Shown piece after piece: positions 42,577-54,800 of a stretch of DNA of 64,000 bases (positions within the stretch are counted from its first letter, which is position 1; the number at the start of each line of letters is the position of its first letter). The position numbers and the translations under genes were made by a program. The DNA comes from Haematococcus lacustris (Eukaryota; Chlorophyta; Chlorophyceae; Chlamydomonadales; Haematococcaceae). Below the pieces are notes generated by a model. The model worked only from the letters and a program-made list of their open reading frames with translations. It ran no database searches and had not been told where the DNA came from. The stretch covers positions 6,637,810 through 6,701,809 of the forward strand of contig JASKMD010000015.1 of the NCBI GenBank assembly GCA_030144725.1. The letters are read 5' to 3'.

Positions 42577-43640
42577 AGGGGCGTCCTTCTTGTACACAGT
42601 GTGGCTCATCTCATCTTTCTGTAGTCCACAGCCCACTCCAAACTGAAGCTAGAGTTGCAATCAAACACATGCTGTAAGTTTATTACTATGGTGCTGACTA
42701 TGGTGTTTTGGATTATTACTATGGTGTTTGCCCACTCCAGCTCCGCCTTCCTGCTGTGTGTTCATCCATACCTAGCGCAAGCTCTCACCAATCTTGCCTA
42801 AACACATCTCCTTTTGAAGGCAGGCAAATGCGGTCTCATCACCACGACTTGCCATCTGGCAATTCTTTGTTTCAGGCCAGGCTTGGTGCTGGCTGACTGT
42901 GCTGGCTGACTGTGGTTGCACTCCGGTTTTTGCGGCCACTTGGCATTGTCAACATACAGGTATCAAGGCTCGCACACTAAACGCTTCCAGGTTTGACACA
43001 TCATCAAATCGGTTACACCAGCCGCCGACATCCAAAAGGTCCAGCCAGTCACTTACATTCTACTACTTCACGCGATTGTAGTCATGACTTCAGTCTGCCT
43101 CACTTTTCAGTGTGCAAGCCGTCAAAGTGCATGGCACATTATTAGCGGTACACTCATTGTGAACCGGGTCCTAAGCCACACCGACGTGACAAGCACACAT
43201 CCCTTGACACCTGTCATCCTTCCATCAGGCCCAAAGAAGGGACGCCTACCTCAATGCATTCACGACACGAGCCATCGTCTGGGCCGTGATGCACACGGAG
43301 CTGATGAGAGTGACAGCAAATGTTGTCTATCCACATTGCTAAAGATCAGCATGATGGGTCCCACAATGCCTGATATGGGGCCAACATCTGCCTGCATGGT
43401 GTAGTGACATGGGCTCTGGGGGCTTGATATTGGTATGCTGCCCCTAGGCCCCCATGCCCACCAGCTTAGTCCTCTTCTGTGATGAGGGGAAAGTCTGTGA
43501 TTTGGCGGTTGCCAGGCAACTGGATCTGCCTGCGCCCGCCGTTGAGCTGGCTGTTGGCAGCATAGTTCAGCTGCTGCAGCAAACCTGCCTTGTACTGCTC
43601 AGGCTCCACATCTTCACACACTCGCCACCTGCAGCCATGC
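42577..43640. other. No supported gene
   Basis: Small frames only, with no domain or repeat match inside the window. Confidence 0.4.
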
Positions 43641-44170
43641 AGTGCCATTTGCTGTGACTGCCCCATGGCCGTGTGAGCACAAGCATTGTTGCAGGCTGTA
43701 GGGTCAAGGCTGCCAAATCCAAGCGGGCACCACAGCCAGGCAGGTGGCTAAACTGCAATGCGGCATTAAACATGCAGCGCATTGGGGAGAGCAACTGGCG
43801 CCCGCTGGAGCTGTGCTGGTGGCCAGAGCAGGCAGCTCTATTAGCCAAGGGCAAGGAGTACCCTGAGCTGGGCTACAAGCGGCTGCAAGACCGGCCACCC
43901 AAGGCCCAGCAGCAGCAGCCTGCTGTGGCACAGTAATGTGCTCTCTCTTGAGCTGTTATCAGCTTACAATTAGCGCATGTTTGTCATGCCAACAGCCAGC
44001 TCACTGCCTGTCACAGGAATCAGGCAATGGTGTAGGTGGTAGGCGCCCATGCCATGTGCATGGGAACATAACTCGACATAGCGAAACACCGCCCCCACAT
44101 AGTGGTCCCTGTGGTACCTTGTGGTCACTAGTGCTCCCTAGTGATAGTCCCTAGTGAGGGAGGAGGTAGC
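43641..44170 (+). pseudogene. Fanzor/TnpB-like 3' fragment, decayed (copy 2)
   Basis: Open frame 43673-43936 retains APQPGRW, a RuvC-III-like box reduced to [15 protein letters not shown] (the catalytic DRD is lost), [18 protein letters not shown] and a short Gln run. The conserved 3' noncoding tail follows to about 44160, ending CCCTAGTGAGGGA. Truncated at the 5' end. Confidence 0.75.
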
Positions 44171-44376
44171 TGTCCATCCCAACCCACCAGCACAGGTGGG
44201 TGGACAGAGACCATATATCCCAAGCGCCGAGCATTGTGGGGACATAACGAACTGTGATTTTCTCAACATGAGAAGGGACAAGAATGTAATACAATACAAT
44301 ATGATATACGAATAGAACATGGAAAACTGATCATGATCAGGCTGCACAGCACAATGCACGGAGAAGTTGGAAGTAC

Positions 44377-45115
44377 CTGAAATGTACGGAGAAGCCGTGG
44401 CGCTGCAGCTCCCAGAAGATGACGCCAGTCCAGGGTCCCAGCCACGGGTGGTTGTCAGCAGCGTACATGCGGAACCCGCGACGCAGCCCCTCCTGACCGT
44501 CTGCAAGCACACTCATGGCAACCGCCATGCTCATCCTCAGCAAGTAGCCATCGCAGGACATGGACCCCCTCAGCCAGGACATGGACCCCCTCAGCAAGGA
44601 GCCATCGCAGGACATGGACCCTACCTCATTGTGACCCCAACTGGCAGTACTTTCTAAGTTGGTACTGTTGCGCCTCATGACTGCGCTGTGACCTGATGCG
44701 TACTGCCTGATGCATAGTACTGTCTAGGAGCAGTCTCGGTCGTTATTTTCCGGCAACAGCTTGACCTGTGACATCATACTATACGTACTGTCTAATAGGA
44801 GCTCATGAGCTGACATTGTTGGTAATCATTGTGCACACATGCCATGTCAAGCAACAGGGCCTGCCTGCCTGCCCACCCTCTCCACTGCCAACCTGCCAGC
44901 CTGGCCTCTGCCTTGTTTCTGTTCTGTGCTCATCGCTGCTCTCACACCCACCAGCTTTGCCAAGGTAGAAGGCCAGGATGGAAAGGTTGTCAGCAGCAGC
45001 CCCAGGTGGCTGGGCGCCCCACTCAAACACGCCGGGCAAAGGAGGCACCAGCGCCTGCAGGCTGGCCAGGTCCTCCTTGTCCACCTTGTGCCAGGGTCCC
45101 CAGTTTGAGAAGAAT
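44377..45115 (-). CDS. Unidentified conserved-looking protein, two internal exons
   Basis: Exon 44952-45115 (FFSNWGPWHKVDKEDLASLQ ... LSILAFYLGKA) and exon 44377-44500 (DGQEGLRRGFRMYAADNHPW, then LGPWTGVIFWELQRHG) join in frame through a GT-AG intron, giving about 95 residues rich in Trp and aromatics. The first exon needs two upstream bases and the second ends in phase 2, so exons are missing on both sides. A Fanzor-like fragment occupies the expected downstream position. I do not recognise the family. The clean splice sites and absence of stops suggest a real gene or a recent fragment of one. Confidence 0.5.
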
Positions 45116-45829
45116 CTGTAGTTATGGGAGGACAACATGACAGTCCGGGGGTGGAGGGGGACGTGAGGGCGAGAAAAGGATGAGGGAGCATGTGGGGTGC
45201 TTTGTTTGCTGAGTGGAAAGATGAACAAGCAAGCGTGGTGGTTGACATACGTGTGGGATGTGGTTGGGGAGATGGCATCAGCCCAATGGACAAATCTGGT
45301 CCATTGGGCATTGGTGGGAAGAGGATGGTTTTAACCGTTCAAACAAGTGCCAGTTGCTGGGGCACGATGCTGTGTGTGTGGTGGTGTTCCTAATCGTGTG
45401 GTGTGGAGATGTCCCTTCGTGCTGTGCTCCCTGACTCTGTCTGCGGTGCAATGCCCTAGTTGGTCCCCTCCGGCGCCCACGGCCTCACTCATCCCTCCAC
45501 GCACTTGGCATCATCATGTGGCACAACTTCCCGATTCAGCCCCGGCACGACCTCCGCTGCAGTTGAGAGGGGTAACAAACACATGCCAGAACACACGCGT
45601 AAGTCCACTCGTCCCGACGCGGCGCCTCTTCCCCACAGCTTGATATCCACCCTGAAAGGCACCTCCCTCTAGCACCACCCTCTGCGTTGCCACCGCACGC
45701 AGCCCCGCCGCATCCTTCCGCAGCTGCATTGTTCTTAAACCTGTTCCTGCCTCTCCAACCTGCCCCGCTCTCCCCCTCCCATCTCCGACCAGCCTCGCTG
45801 CACCCCTCCCTCCTCCAATCGGACCCTAC
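45116..45829. other. No supported gene
   Basis: Downstream flank of the long surface-protein gene. Possible missing 5' exons of the unidentified gene at 44377-45115 would lie here. Confidence 0.35.
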
Positions 45830-48800
45830 TCAACCAGCCCGCAGCTCACTTGGGCCAGATCCATCACTCGGGGCGCTGCGCCGTCCTTCACTTCCGCGCT
45901 CGTCTGCTGACCCGCTAGACGGTGCTTGAGGGGTAATCTGAACAGTGCTTTTGTCAGCAGTGATGGTGACGGAGGCTGGCCCCCCCTCACTCGCCACCGC
46001 AGGCAACAGCAGGGACTGGCTGCCAGGCTCGCAGTCAGGAGCCGCACCCACATGGATGGTGGCCGCAGCGTCAGGGGCAAAGGTTGGGGCAAGGGCTGGG
46101 GGCTCAGGGGCCGGGGCAGCAGGGGCTGGGACAGCAGGGGCTGGGATTTCAGGCACCGGGACAGGGGCCGCAGCAGGCGCAGTGATCAGCAGCGCCGTCA
46201 GGCATTTCAGCGCTGCGTCAGGGTCTGTGGGCTGTACAGGAAGACCACCATGGTCAGCAGGGCCATCAGCGGGAGGTGCAGCCGCGGTGCCTGGTGCTGC
46301 CTGGCCCTGCACCACGATCTCTGGGGAAGGGCTGGAGAACGGGGATGCAGGGAGAAGTGGCTGCTCCATTGGCTGGTCTTGATGGACGACTCTGCCTGTT
46401 GCAGGTTCCTGCAGCCCCAGCGCAGGTAGCATGAAGGCGGTGTGTCACAGAACTGCAGGCTGTGGCAGAGCACCTCAGTCCACTTTAGTGCATGGCAGTC
46501 TAATGCAGACCTAAGCTGGGTTTAGAAATGGCAACGCATGTGCAGAGTCGAGGTCAAGCATGTGCGTTGAAAGGTGACTTGTGTTTCAAACAGTGACCAG
46601 CAGGCAGTCAAAGATCAATTTGAACCCAGCACAGGCGCTGGTCAGGCCCATCCGCACTCGCCTGGTGGTCCCCAGCTGTGTCGCTGGGCGCTAGTGCACT
46701 TGGCGTGGCTGACGCTGCGGGAGGCAGAGCGACTGATTGCGATGGCTTCCGCCGGCGCATGACCACAATGACGCTAATGGCAACGAGAGCAATCAGCAAC
46801 GCCCCACCCACACCACCGCCCACGGCACCGCCGAGGAGCGCCACGTTCGTGGACGAGCCTGATGCAGCGACGACCGCTGCGGGTGGCCCCCCGCCGCTGT
46901 CCGGGCCACCTGGCGGCTGCGCTACGATGAGGGGCCCTGAACTCAGAGAGCTGCATTGCAGGTTTGCAACATCGCGCGAACTCACACCCTCAAGGGACGC
47001 CGCCAGCGCGCTGCACTGGCTGCTGACGTTGCCGGTGCGCGTCTGCGTCTGGCTGACTATAACACCGGTGGAAATGACGGGCTGGCCGAAGCCACACAGG
47101 TTGTTGCCGAATGTGTTTGATAGCCGACTGGAGGTGAGGCCAGCCAGATTGGTAAGTCCTACAGCTCGTGCGGCTGCGGGGTCGAAATTGATTTGCGGGG
47201 TGAGCTGCACGGCCTCGTTGCAGATCTGCGCCAAGGCTCGACCTCTGCGACGCTGCAGCGTGGCGCCATAGTGGCAAGTTGCAGAAACGCGGTTGGTGGG
47301 CAACCCCAGCGAGCTGGCAACATTGGAGGAAAAGGCGAGGCGTGAAGCTGTGGAGCAGTCTGGGACCGTTAAAAAATCCGTGAAGCCCAAGGGCAGCGTC
47401 AAAAGGTAGCTGCTGATGTTGGCCTGCGGCACGAATGAGAAAAGGGAATGAATGACAAGACGAGCTAAGCAGCCAACCCAAACCCTATGACACAAGACAC
47501 TCGTGTACCTATGGAGTTAGGCAGGGTAGGTGATGGGTGCAGCAGTGCAGGGATGCGGCAGATGCATGTGCATGTGAACCGAGAAGAGTGGGAGGTTACG
47601 GATTAGAAAGGTTTTGTGCCCTCTGGCCGACGTAGCCCCTGTTGCCAAAGCCTGCTTGCCTGCATCTCCGGGGAGCTCTTCACCAAGATGCTGTCCAGGT
47701 CAGCTTGGGCCGGAATGAGTCGCAGCACATAGAAGCTGGCCACCAGCAGAGTGGCATTAGCCACAACACTGCTTGGGGGGAAGGGTGGTCGTGGTGGGGT
47801 GGGGGGTGGGGCGGGTGGGGGCACACCAGGCTGGAAGATGATGGCCCCCCTGCTGCCATCCACAAAGTCTAGGTTGGGCACATTGATCACAATGTCCATG
47901 GCAGAGGTGGAGGAGGGCAGCACCACCTCCGCAGTGGAGCTCCATGGGCCAAAGGTGGCGGGGTTGGGACCCGGTCCATACACTGAGACGCTCATGTTGA
48001 CAGCTGTAGGTTTCAGGACTTGTAGGCGGAACAGCCCCCCGGGCATCTGCACAGCAGTCACACGGGCCCCCTGCCCACTACTGTCAACACTCAGCACTTC
48101 CTGTGCGACAAGAAGTAGAGTGCAAGAGCAAGGAATAGGTTGCTAATTGATTAGGCAAACAGGCTGTCTACTGGGAGTTTATCTGCCTGTGGCATGTTGC
48201 TACACGAATATGGGTGAGGGCACAGATGGTGGTGATAGGGAGACCCTGTCAGCTGCTGCGCCAGCATGAATCCCACCTCCTGCCCCACCTTGTCCAGGTT
48301 GTATGTCTTGGTCACATTGGTCAGCGTGATGGTGTAGGGTTTGATGGTGTCGGGGCTGGTTGGCCCGCGGAAGGCCAGGCTGAAACAGGCCCAGCGCCAG
48401 CACGTGGAGAAGACAAGCTGCTGCTGGAACACTGCACACCAGGAGGAGTGAGGCAGCTCAGCATCACACACTTCCACATGCACGTGGAAGGCGAGGCAGA
48501 GATAAGGCAGGGCGAAGGGGCCTGAGGCAGCTTCCACGCAGGCTAGCAAGGTTGGTGCAGTCATATAACTCTTCGGGTGCAATAGTGGCATAAACTGCCA
48601 ACTTGTGCAAATCACACGTTCTGCACTGTGAACTGCTCACGGCAGCTGTTGTTTGAATCATCGTCGAACAGCTGTGATGTCAGGCTAGTCAGTGGGGCGT
48701 GTGTTCGCCAACGTTTGCTGCTCTCCGATGCCGGGCCCATTCCACTTACCATCATAGCTGGGCAAGTACAGGCACTGTGCCATCGTGACATTGCTGCCAG

Positions 48801-51800
48801 GCCGCGTCACTAGAGCGAGGGTCTCCCCTTCGGAGCAAGCACCCAGGGCGTCAGGCTCGCTGGGGCAGCGGCAGAGGGATCCCGGCGGTGCGGGCGGTGC
48901 GGGCGGCAGGTATTGGCCCGGATACAGCTCCATCGCCACGGCCGTGGACAAGTCGTCAAAACCCACGGGAACAGTGATGACGAAGGTGAAGCTACTGATA
49001 CCGGATGGCGGCGAGGTCACGTTGCCGCTAAATGACCCGCCAGCTTGCGAAAAAGCGCCAGTGTTGTTAAACATGAGGGCCGACGCGCCTGCTTCCTTGG
49101 GCTGGGCTGTAACTCTGACGACGACGCCAGCCGTGGCCTTTATCGTGGCGTTATACTGCGCCCCTGCCGCCATATTCTTAACGTTGAACCTATCCAAGTC
49201 CGTGACGGTGGCGGTGAAGTCTGACGAGGCGAACGTGGGCGACAGGCACGCATAGCGCCAACAGTACGAGAAGGCGAAGTTGCCGGTGGAGAAATCAAAG
49301 TGGCCGGGATCGACGCACTGCCGCAAAGACTGCAGGCGGCAGCAGCAGCGGGAGCAGTGGCAAGCCAGTGTCGTTTGCAGCCCGGCACAACCTGGCTACT
49401 GCAACTGCCTGTAAGCACAATACTGTCAACAAGCACAACACTGGCCCCAGCCCCATGTCCCTCCCCAGTAGCCAGAACAGGTGGGAAAGGGCAAGGGTAA
49501 GGTTAAGGTTCCGGGGCAGGACAGAGGTGCACACAACCAGTCAGAGCCCTCGCGCCTGCCCGCACCTGACCCTCCGCCGCCGACAGCGTGGTTAGGGTGA
49601 CGGGGACCAGCGCACCGCTGCAAGCGCCTCCAGCCCCCGGCACGGCAGCGCATGCGCATGAGGAGCGAGGTGCGACAGGCTGTGGGAGGCTTGGGTAAGC
49701 GCGCGACACCATCGCGGACGCGTACTGGTTGTCACAGTTCGCACGGGTGCTGATGACGTAGGTGATGCTGCGCAGCCAAGGTTTTGAGGCCAAGGTTTGC
49801 GTGGAAATGCAGTGTATTGACCAGGCAGGGGTGCATGCCTTCGTGCTTCTGCTGTGCACCTGCTGCTGTGCATCCACGGCCATGACACCTCCTGAGCAGC
49901 CAAAGGCGCATACCCTATTGCCAGGTCGATGGGCAAGGGGAGCCTGCCAATCAATGCCTGACCCCTGAGGCCTGAAGCACAGCCATGGGTGCCCCTATGT
50001 CGCGAATGGGTACAGGCAATCAGAGCCTGCTGTCCAACTGAAAAATCGTGAAAGTGCCTCGAGATGCATCCTCCGAGGGAAGTGTTACACCGTCGCGTCC
50101 ACCCCCAAGAGCTCCGACACTCACCCCCAGTCGGTCGCGGAGGGCACATCCACCATGGAGCCTCTCAAGGGGATCTCCGTGGCCGGCGGTGAGGTAAGTG
50201 TGATGCTCGCGACAATACTCGCGCAGGACGGCGCCAGGAAGCTCCCTTGCCAAGAGCCACCCGCGAGGCCTCCGGACTCCGCTGGCATAGGCACCGCTGC
50301 AGCGACGATGGTGACCTCCGCCGCTGCGTCAAAAGACTCGGGGCTGCCCAGGCAGCTCCAGCTCCAGCAAAGGCGGAAGGAGTACGAGTCTGCCAGCTGC
50401 GGTTTCATGGCGTCGACACATTGATAGGCCTTCGCGCCTGTACGGTTGCTGGTGAAGGTGAGGAGCCACTGGCTGGAGGGGCAGCCACCAGCAGGCACCG
50501 GGTTGCAGGGGCAGGAGGCAGGCAATACAGGTGGGGCTGGAGGCAAGGGGGGAGAGGGAGGCGTGGGGGGGCTGGGAGGCTGCGGGGGTGGGGAGGGGCT
50601 GGGGGGTGGGGAGGGAGGTGGCGTAGGTGGGGACGGGCTAACGAGCTCAGCTGGCGGCCTCGGGGGCCGTGGGCTGGGAGGTGGAGGGGGCGAGGGTGGG
50701 AAGGGGGAAGGCGGGGGAGGAGAGGGTGGTGGAAGGGGTGGGGGAGGGGAGGGGGGTGGAGGTTCAGGCGGGGGTGGTGAAGGCGAAGGAGGAGAGGGAG
50801 GAGGAGGGGAGGGGGGTGAAGGTGGGGGGGGGGGAGGAGGTGGAGGAGGAGGGGGGGGATTGGGGGGGTCTGGCACGGGAGGGGGAGGCTCTGCGCAAAG
50901 CAGTCGGTGGTATGGACAGCGTCATGAAGACCAGCAGCTGGAAAGCAAGCGCTGTGGCGTGCCCAAGGCCCAAGCCCAGCAGCCTGTAGTACAGTGATGT
51001 GTGCACTAGGTTATGCTAAAGCTGTTGCTTTCATCAGAGCATGTGTTTCATGCGGACATCACGGGGGTGGGGTTAGGAAAGTAGGTATTGGTGCCGACTG
51101 TTGTAGGTACTTCTAGTGTACTTCTAGTGTGCCTCTAGGTGCCAACAGCTCGGATTACAGACAAGGCAGCCTAGTAGGAGGATGTGCTGTACCCCAGTGT
51201 TGCCCCAGTGTTGGTATGAACACACACATTGCTAGGATTGTGTGTGCAGCACACTCCTTGACCCAGCCCATGTTTTACTGTTATTCTTTACCATCTCATT
51301 TTCATTGATTTTTTTGAAAACTACTCAAAGGCCTCATGCCCTTGCCCCTGTGGGACGGCATACCAGCGGCAGACCATACAGCAGACCAGCGCCGAGACAC
51401 ATTGACATGACATGGTGAACGCAACATGTGCACACCCCCACAGCTGGCTCTGCTTGACAAGTGAGAGCTGCAAGCAGTGGCAAGTACATCAGGGGTTGTC
51501 AACACAGTGATCTGCTGAGGGCTCTGCTCTGAGGCTTACCTGGCGACGGTGGGGTGGGAGAGGGTGGCGGGGGAGGTGAGGGAGGGAGGGGCGGAGGGGA
51601 GGGGGGCTCTGGGGAGGGGGGCTGAGGTACGGGTGGTGGAGGGCGGGGAGGTCTTGGGGGGCGGGGGGGCCGTGGGGGAGGGCGTGGGGGGGGCGGGCGG
51701 GGAGGCAGTGGGGGAGGGGAGGGGGGGAGGGGGGGAGCAGGAGGGCTGGGAGGACTGGGCGGGGGCAGGGGAGGGTGTGGTGGCAGTGGCGGTTCTGGTG

Positions 51801-54800
51801 GTGACGGTGGTGTTGGGGAGGGAGGGGAGGGCGATGGTGGAGGCCGAGGGTGGGGAGGTGTGGGAGGGGTGGGTGGGGGTGTAGGGGGTGGCCGGGGGGG
51901 TCTCGGGGGCCGAGGAGGGGACGGAGGTCTGGGTGGTTTGGGACTGGGTGGGGGGGCGCCAAGAGACAGGGGGGCGGGAGGGGTGTCAGTCATCAAGGCT
52001 GCCTTGCTGGACTCCACTGGCGCTGCATGGCTGGCTTGGAGAGTGGCGGTGGTGGTGGTGGCGGCAACCTGATGCGGCAACCAGGGCAGCCAGGATTGCC
52101 AGTCATGGTACAGTACGGACTTGTGTGTCGAGAGACAGGCAGGACATGCCAAAGCCACACACACATGCACACACCTGCCAGAGCTGAGTGTCAGACAGCA
52201 GCAGGCAGCCTAGCACAACCCTGCGCTATTGTGTGGATGATGTAACAGGGTTGGCTGCAGGGAGGTAAGTAAGTAAGTCTGTGGCCCTGGGTTTGGCTAT
52301 GTTCAGAGGTCAGAGTCTGCCTACAAAGGGAGGAAGAGGGGAGAAGAGGGAGGAAGGGAGGAAGAGGGAGGGAGGGTGTGCAAGTGTGCAGGACCGCTTA
52401 GCACGGAGTGATTGCCAGGCAGGCTGACAGGTGAGGGAGGTGCAGGCCCAGGGGCGCAGGCCAGCAGCGGGGCAGGGTGGTGCTTGTGGATGAGCACCGC
52501 ACCAGCCGGGTCAGCTCAGCAGTGAATGGCAAGCAGCCCTGTGAGGAGGAGCTGGACAAATTCAGTGCCACAAGGCCAGCAGGCTGGAAGCCCCCAGCAG
52601 GGCAGGTGGAACCCCGCCTAATGCGCCCAGCATGGAGCCAGCAGCGTGACCAGCCAGTGCGGGGCCTGATGTGGTGCCCAGTAGTGTTCCCCCGCAAGCC
52701 CCCACAGGCCCCACGCAGCAGCCAGGCATCCACACAGCCAGCAGCCTCAGAGCCAGGGCCCAGCACTCCCCCTCCAGCCAAGCGCAGCAAGCCGGCAGCT
52801 GAGCCCATCCAGCCCACCAAGGGCAGAGGCAAGGGCAAGGGCAAGGCTGCCAAAGCCAAGCCAGCACCACAGCCAGGCAGGTGGCTGGACAGGGACTGCA
52901 ACGCAGCGCTGAACATGCAACGCATTGGGGAGAGCAAGTGGCGGCCGCTGGAGCTGTGCTACTGGCCAGAGCAGGGAGCGCTGCCAGCCAAGGGCAAGGA
53001 GTACCCTGGCCTGGGCTACAAGCGGCTGCGAGATAATCCACCAAAGGCCCAGCAGCAGCAGCAGCAGCAGCCTGCTGAGGCACAGCAGTGTGTGCCCCCC
53101 CCCATCTGAGCTGTCATCAGCTCACAATTAGTGCATGTTTTGCCATGCCAACTCTACACAATAGCCCTAACGGGTCAGGCAATAATGTAGGTGGTAGGCG
53201 GCTCATGTGCCATGTGCACTGGGTTTACTCCACACAGCCCAATAACACCATTTGAGTCGGGCCACTATTGCCCACTAGTATATTCCCGCTAGTGGCTGGT
53301 AGTGGCTACTACTGGTCCGGCTCAAATGGAGGCCCTAGTGAGGGACAAGGGGGCTGATAGGTGAGGGTGGGTTAGGGTGGGTTAGGAGGGTGGGTATAAG
53401 AAATACAAAAATAATGCGCTTGTAAACTATGTTTGTGGATGGTTGAGCAGGCAGGGCAGAGCAGCTGCTCACTTGGGTGGCAGCCAAGGTACGAGGAGGT
53501 GGTCGGGGCGGGCGTGGTGGTGGCGGGGGTCTGGGTGGCTTGGGTGGTGGGGGTGGAGGCCTGGGTGGTCGTGGGGGCCGGGGAGGAGGCAGGTCTGGCG
53601 GCAGAGGTGGGGGTGGGGGGGGCGGTGGGGGGGGAGGGAAGGGGGAGGGAGGGTCAGGGGAGGGAGGCGGAGGGGATGGTGGAGGAGGCCTAGGTGGAGG
53701 TGGGCTTGGTGGAGGGGGCGGGCTTGGTGGGGGCGGGCTTGGTGGAGGAGGGGGTGATGGGGGTGGAGGATTAGGAGGATGGGGTGATGGGGGAGGGGGG
53801 TGAGGAGGAGTAGGGGAGGGTGGGGGCGAAGGGGGCGGGGGTGAGGGTGGGAGTGGAGGTGGGGGTGAAGGGGGTGGGGGTGATGGGGGGGGAGGTGGTG
53901 GAGGAGAAGGGGGTGGGGGTGATGGGGGGGGAGGAGGTGGAGGAGAAGGGGGTGGGGGCGATGGGGGGGGAGGAGGTGGAGGAGAAGGGGGTGGGGGTGA
54001 TGGGGGGGGAGGTGGTGGAGGAGAAGGGGGTGGGGGTGATGGGGGGGGAGGAGGTGGAGGAGAAGGGGGTGGGGGTGATGGTGGAGGAGGAGGGGGAGGA
54101 GGGGGGGGAGGGTTGGGGTCTGGAGGGTAGGGCGGCTCTGGGGGGAAGGGGGAAGGGGGGGGCGGATCGGGGGGAGGGGGGAGGGGAGAAGGAGGCGAAG
54201 GGGGGGGAGGTGCGGGAGGTGTAGGAGGAGGAGGTGAAGGAGGAGGTGGAGGACTTGGCGATGGTGGTGGGGCGGGAGGGTCAGGACTTGGAGGAGGGGG
54301 AAAGGGGGAGGGCGGAAGAGGGGAAGGGGGTGATGGGGAGGGCGGCGAAGGAGGTGGTGGGGATGGTGGAGGGGGAGGAGGGGGAGGAGGGGGGGGAGGG
54401 GAGAGGGGCAAGGGGGGTGATGGGGAGGGGGGAGGAGGCGTTGGAGGGAGTGGGGAAGGAGGGGGAGGGCCTGCATGTGGGGACAGGGCTCAGGATTGTA
54501 TCAGTGTTAGGAGAGGGCACTGAACATTGCCATTGTGCACCATTTCTGGTACTGAAGTGTAGGTCAAGAATACTGAGTGCTGGGCGAACTAATGGGTAAT
54601 TGATTATAAACAGTATATATATACTGTTTACATACAACAGTATATATACACCAGTATATACATATAGCTAGCTAGCTTCAACAACATCTGAACTCATCGC
54701 AAGCCCTATGGTGCCCAAGAGTGCTGGGCCGCAAGTCATGCAACAAAGTGTTAGCATGACAAGCATGCACACAGGTAAGTCGGTTCCGTGTTAAGATGGT

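Noticed and set aside
43673..43936. Considered as a small intact gene
   Set aside because: It aligns throughout with the C-terminal end of longer Fanzor-like copies and has lost the catalytic DRD, so it is a truncated remnant.
50446..50997. Gly/Glu/Val-rich plus-strand frames here and at 51549-51884, 53433-54599, 54796-55582 and 56910-57497
   Set aside because: Antisense shadows of the (S)Pn-coding exons; their composition follows from GGGGGT/GGAGG complements.
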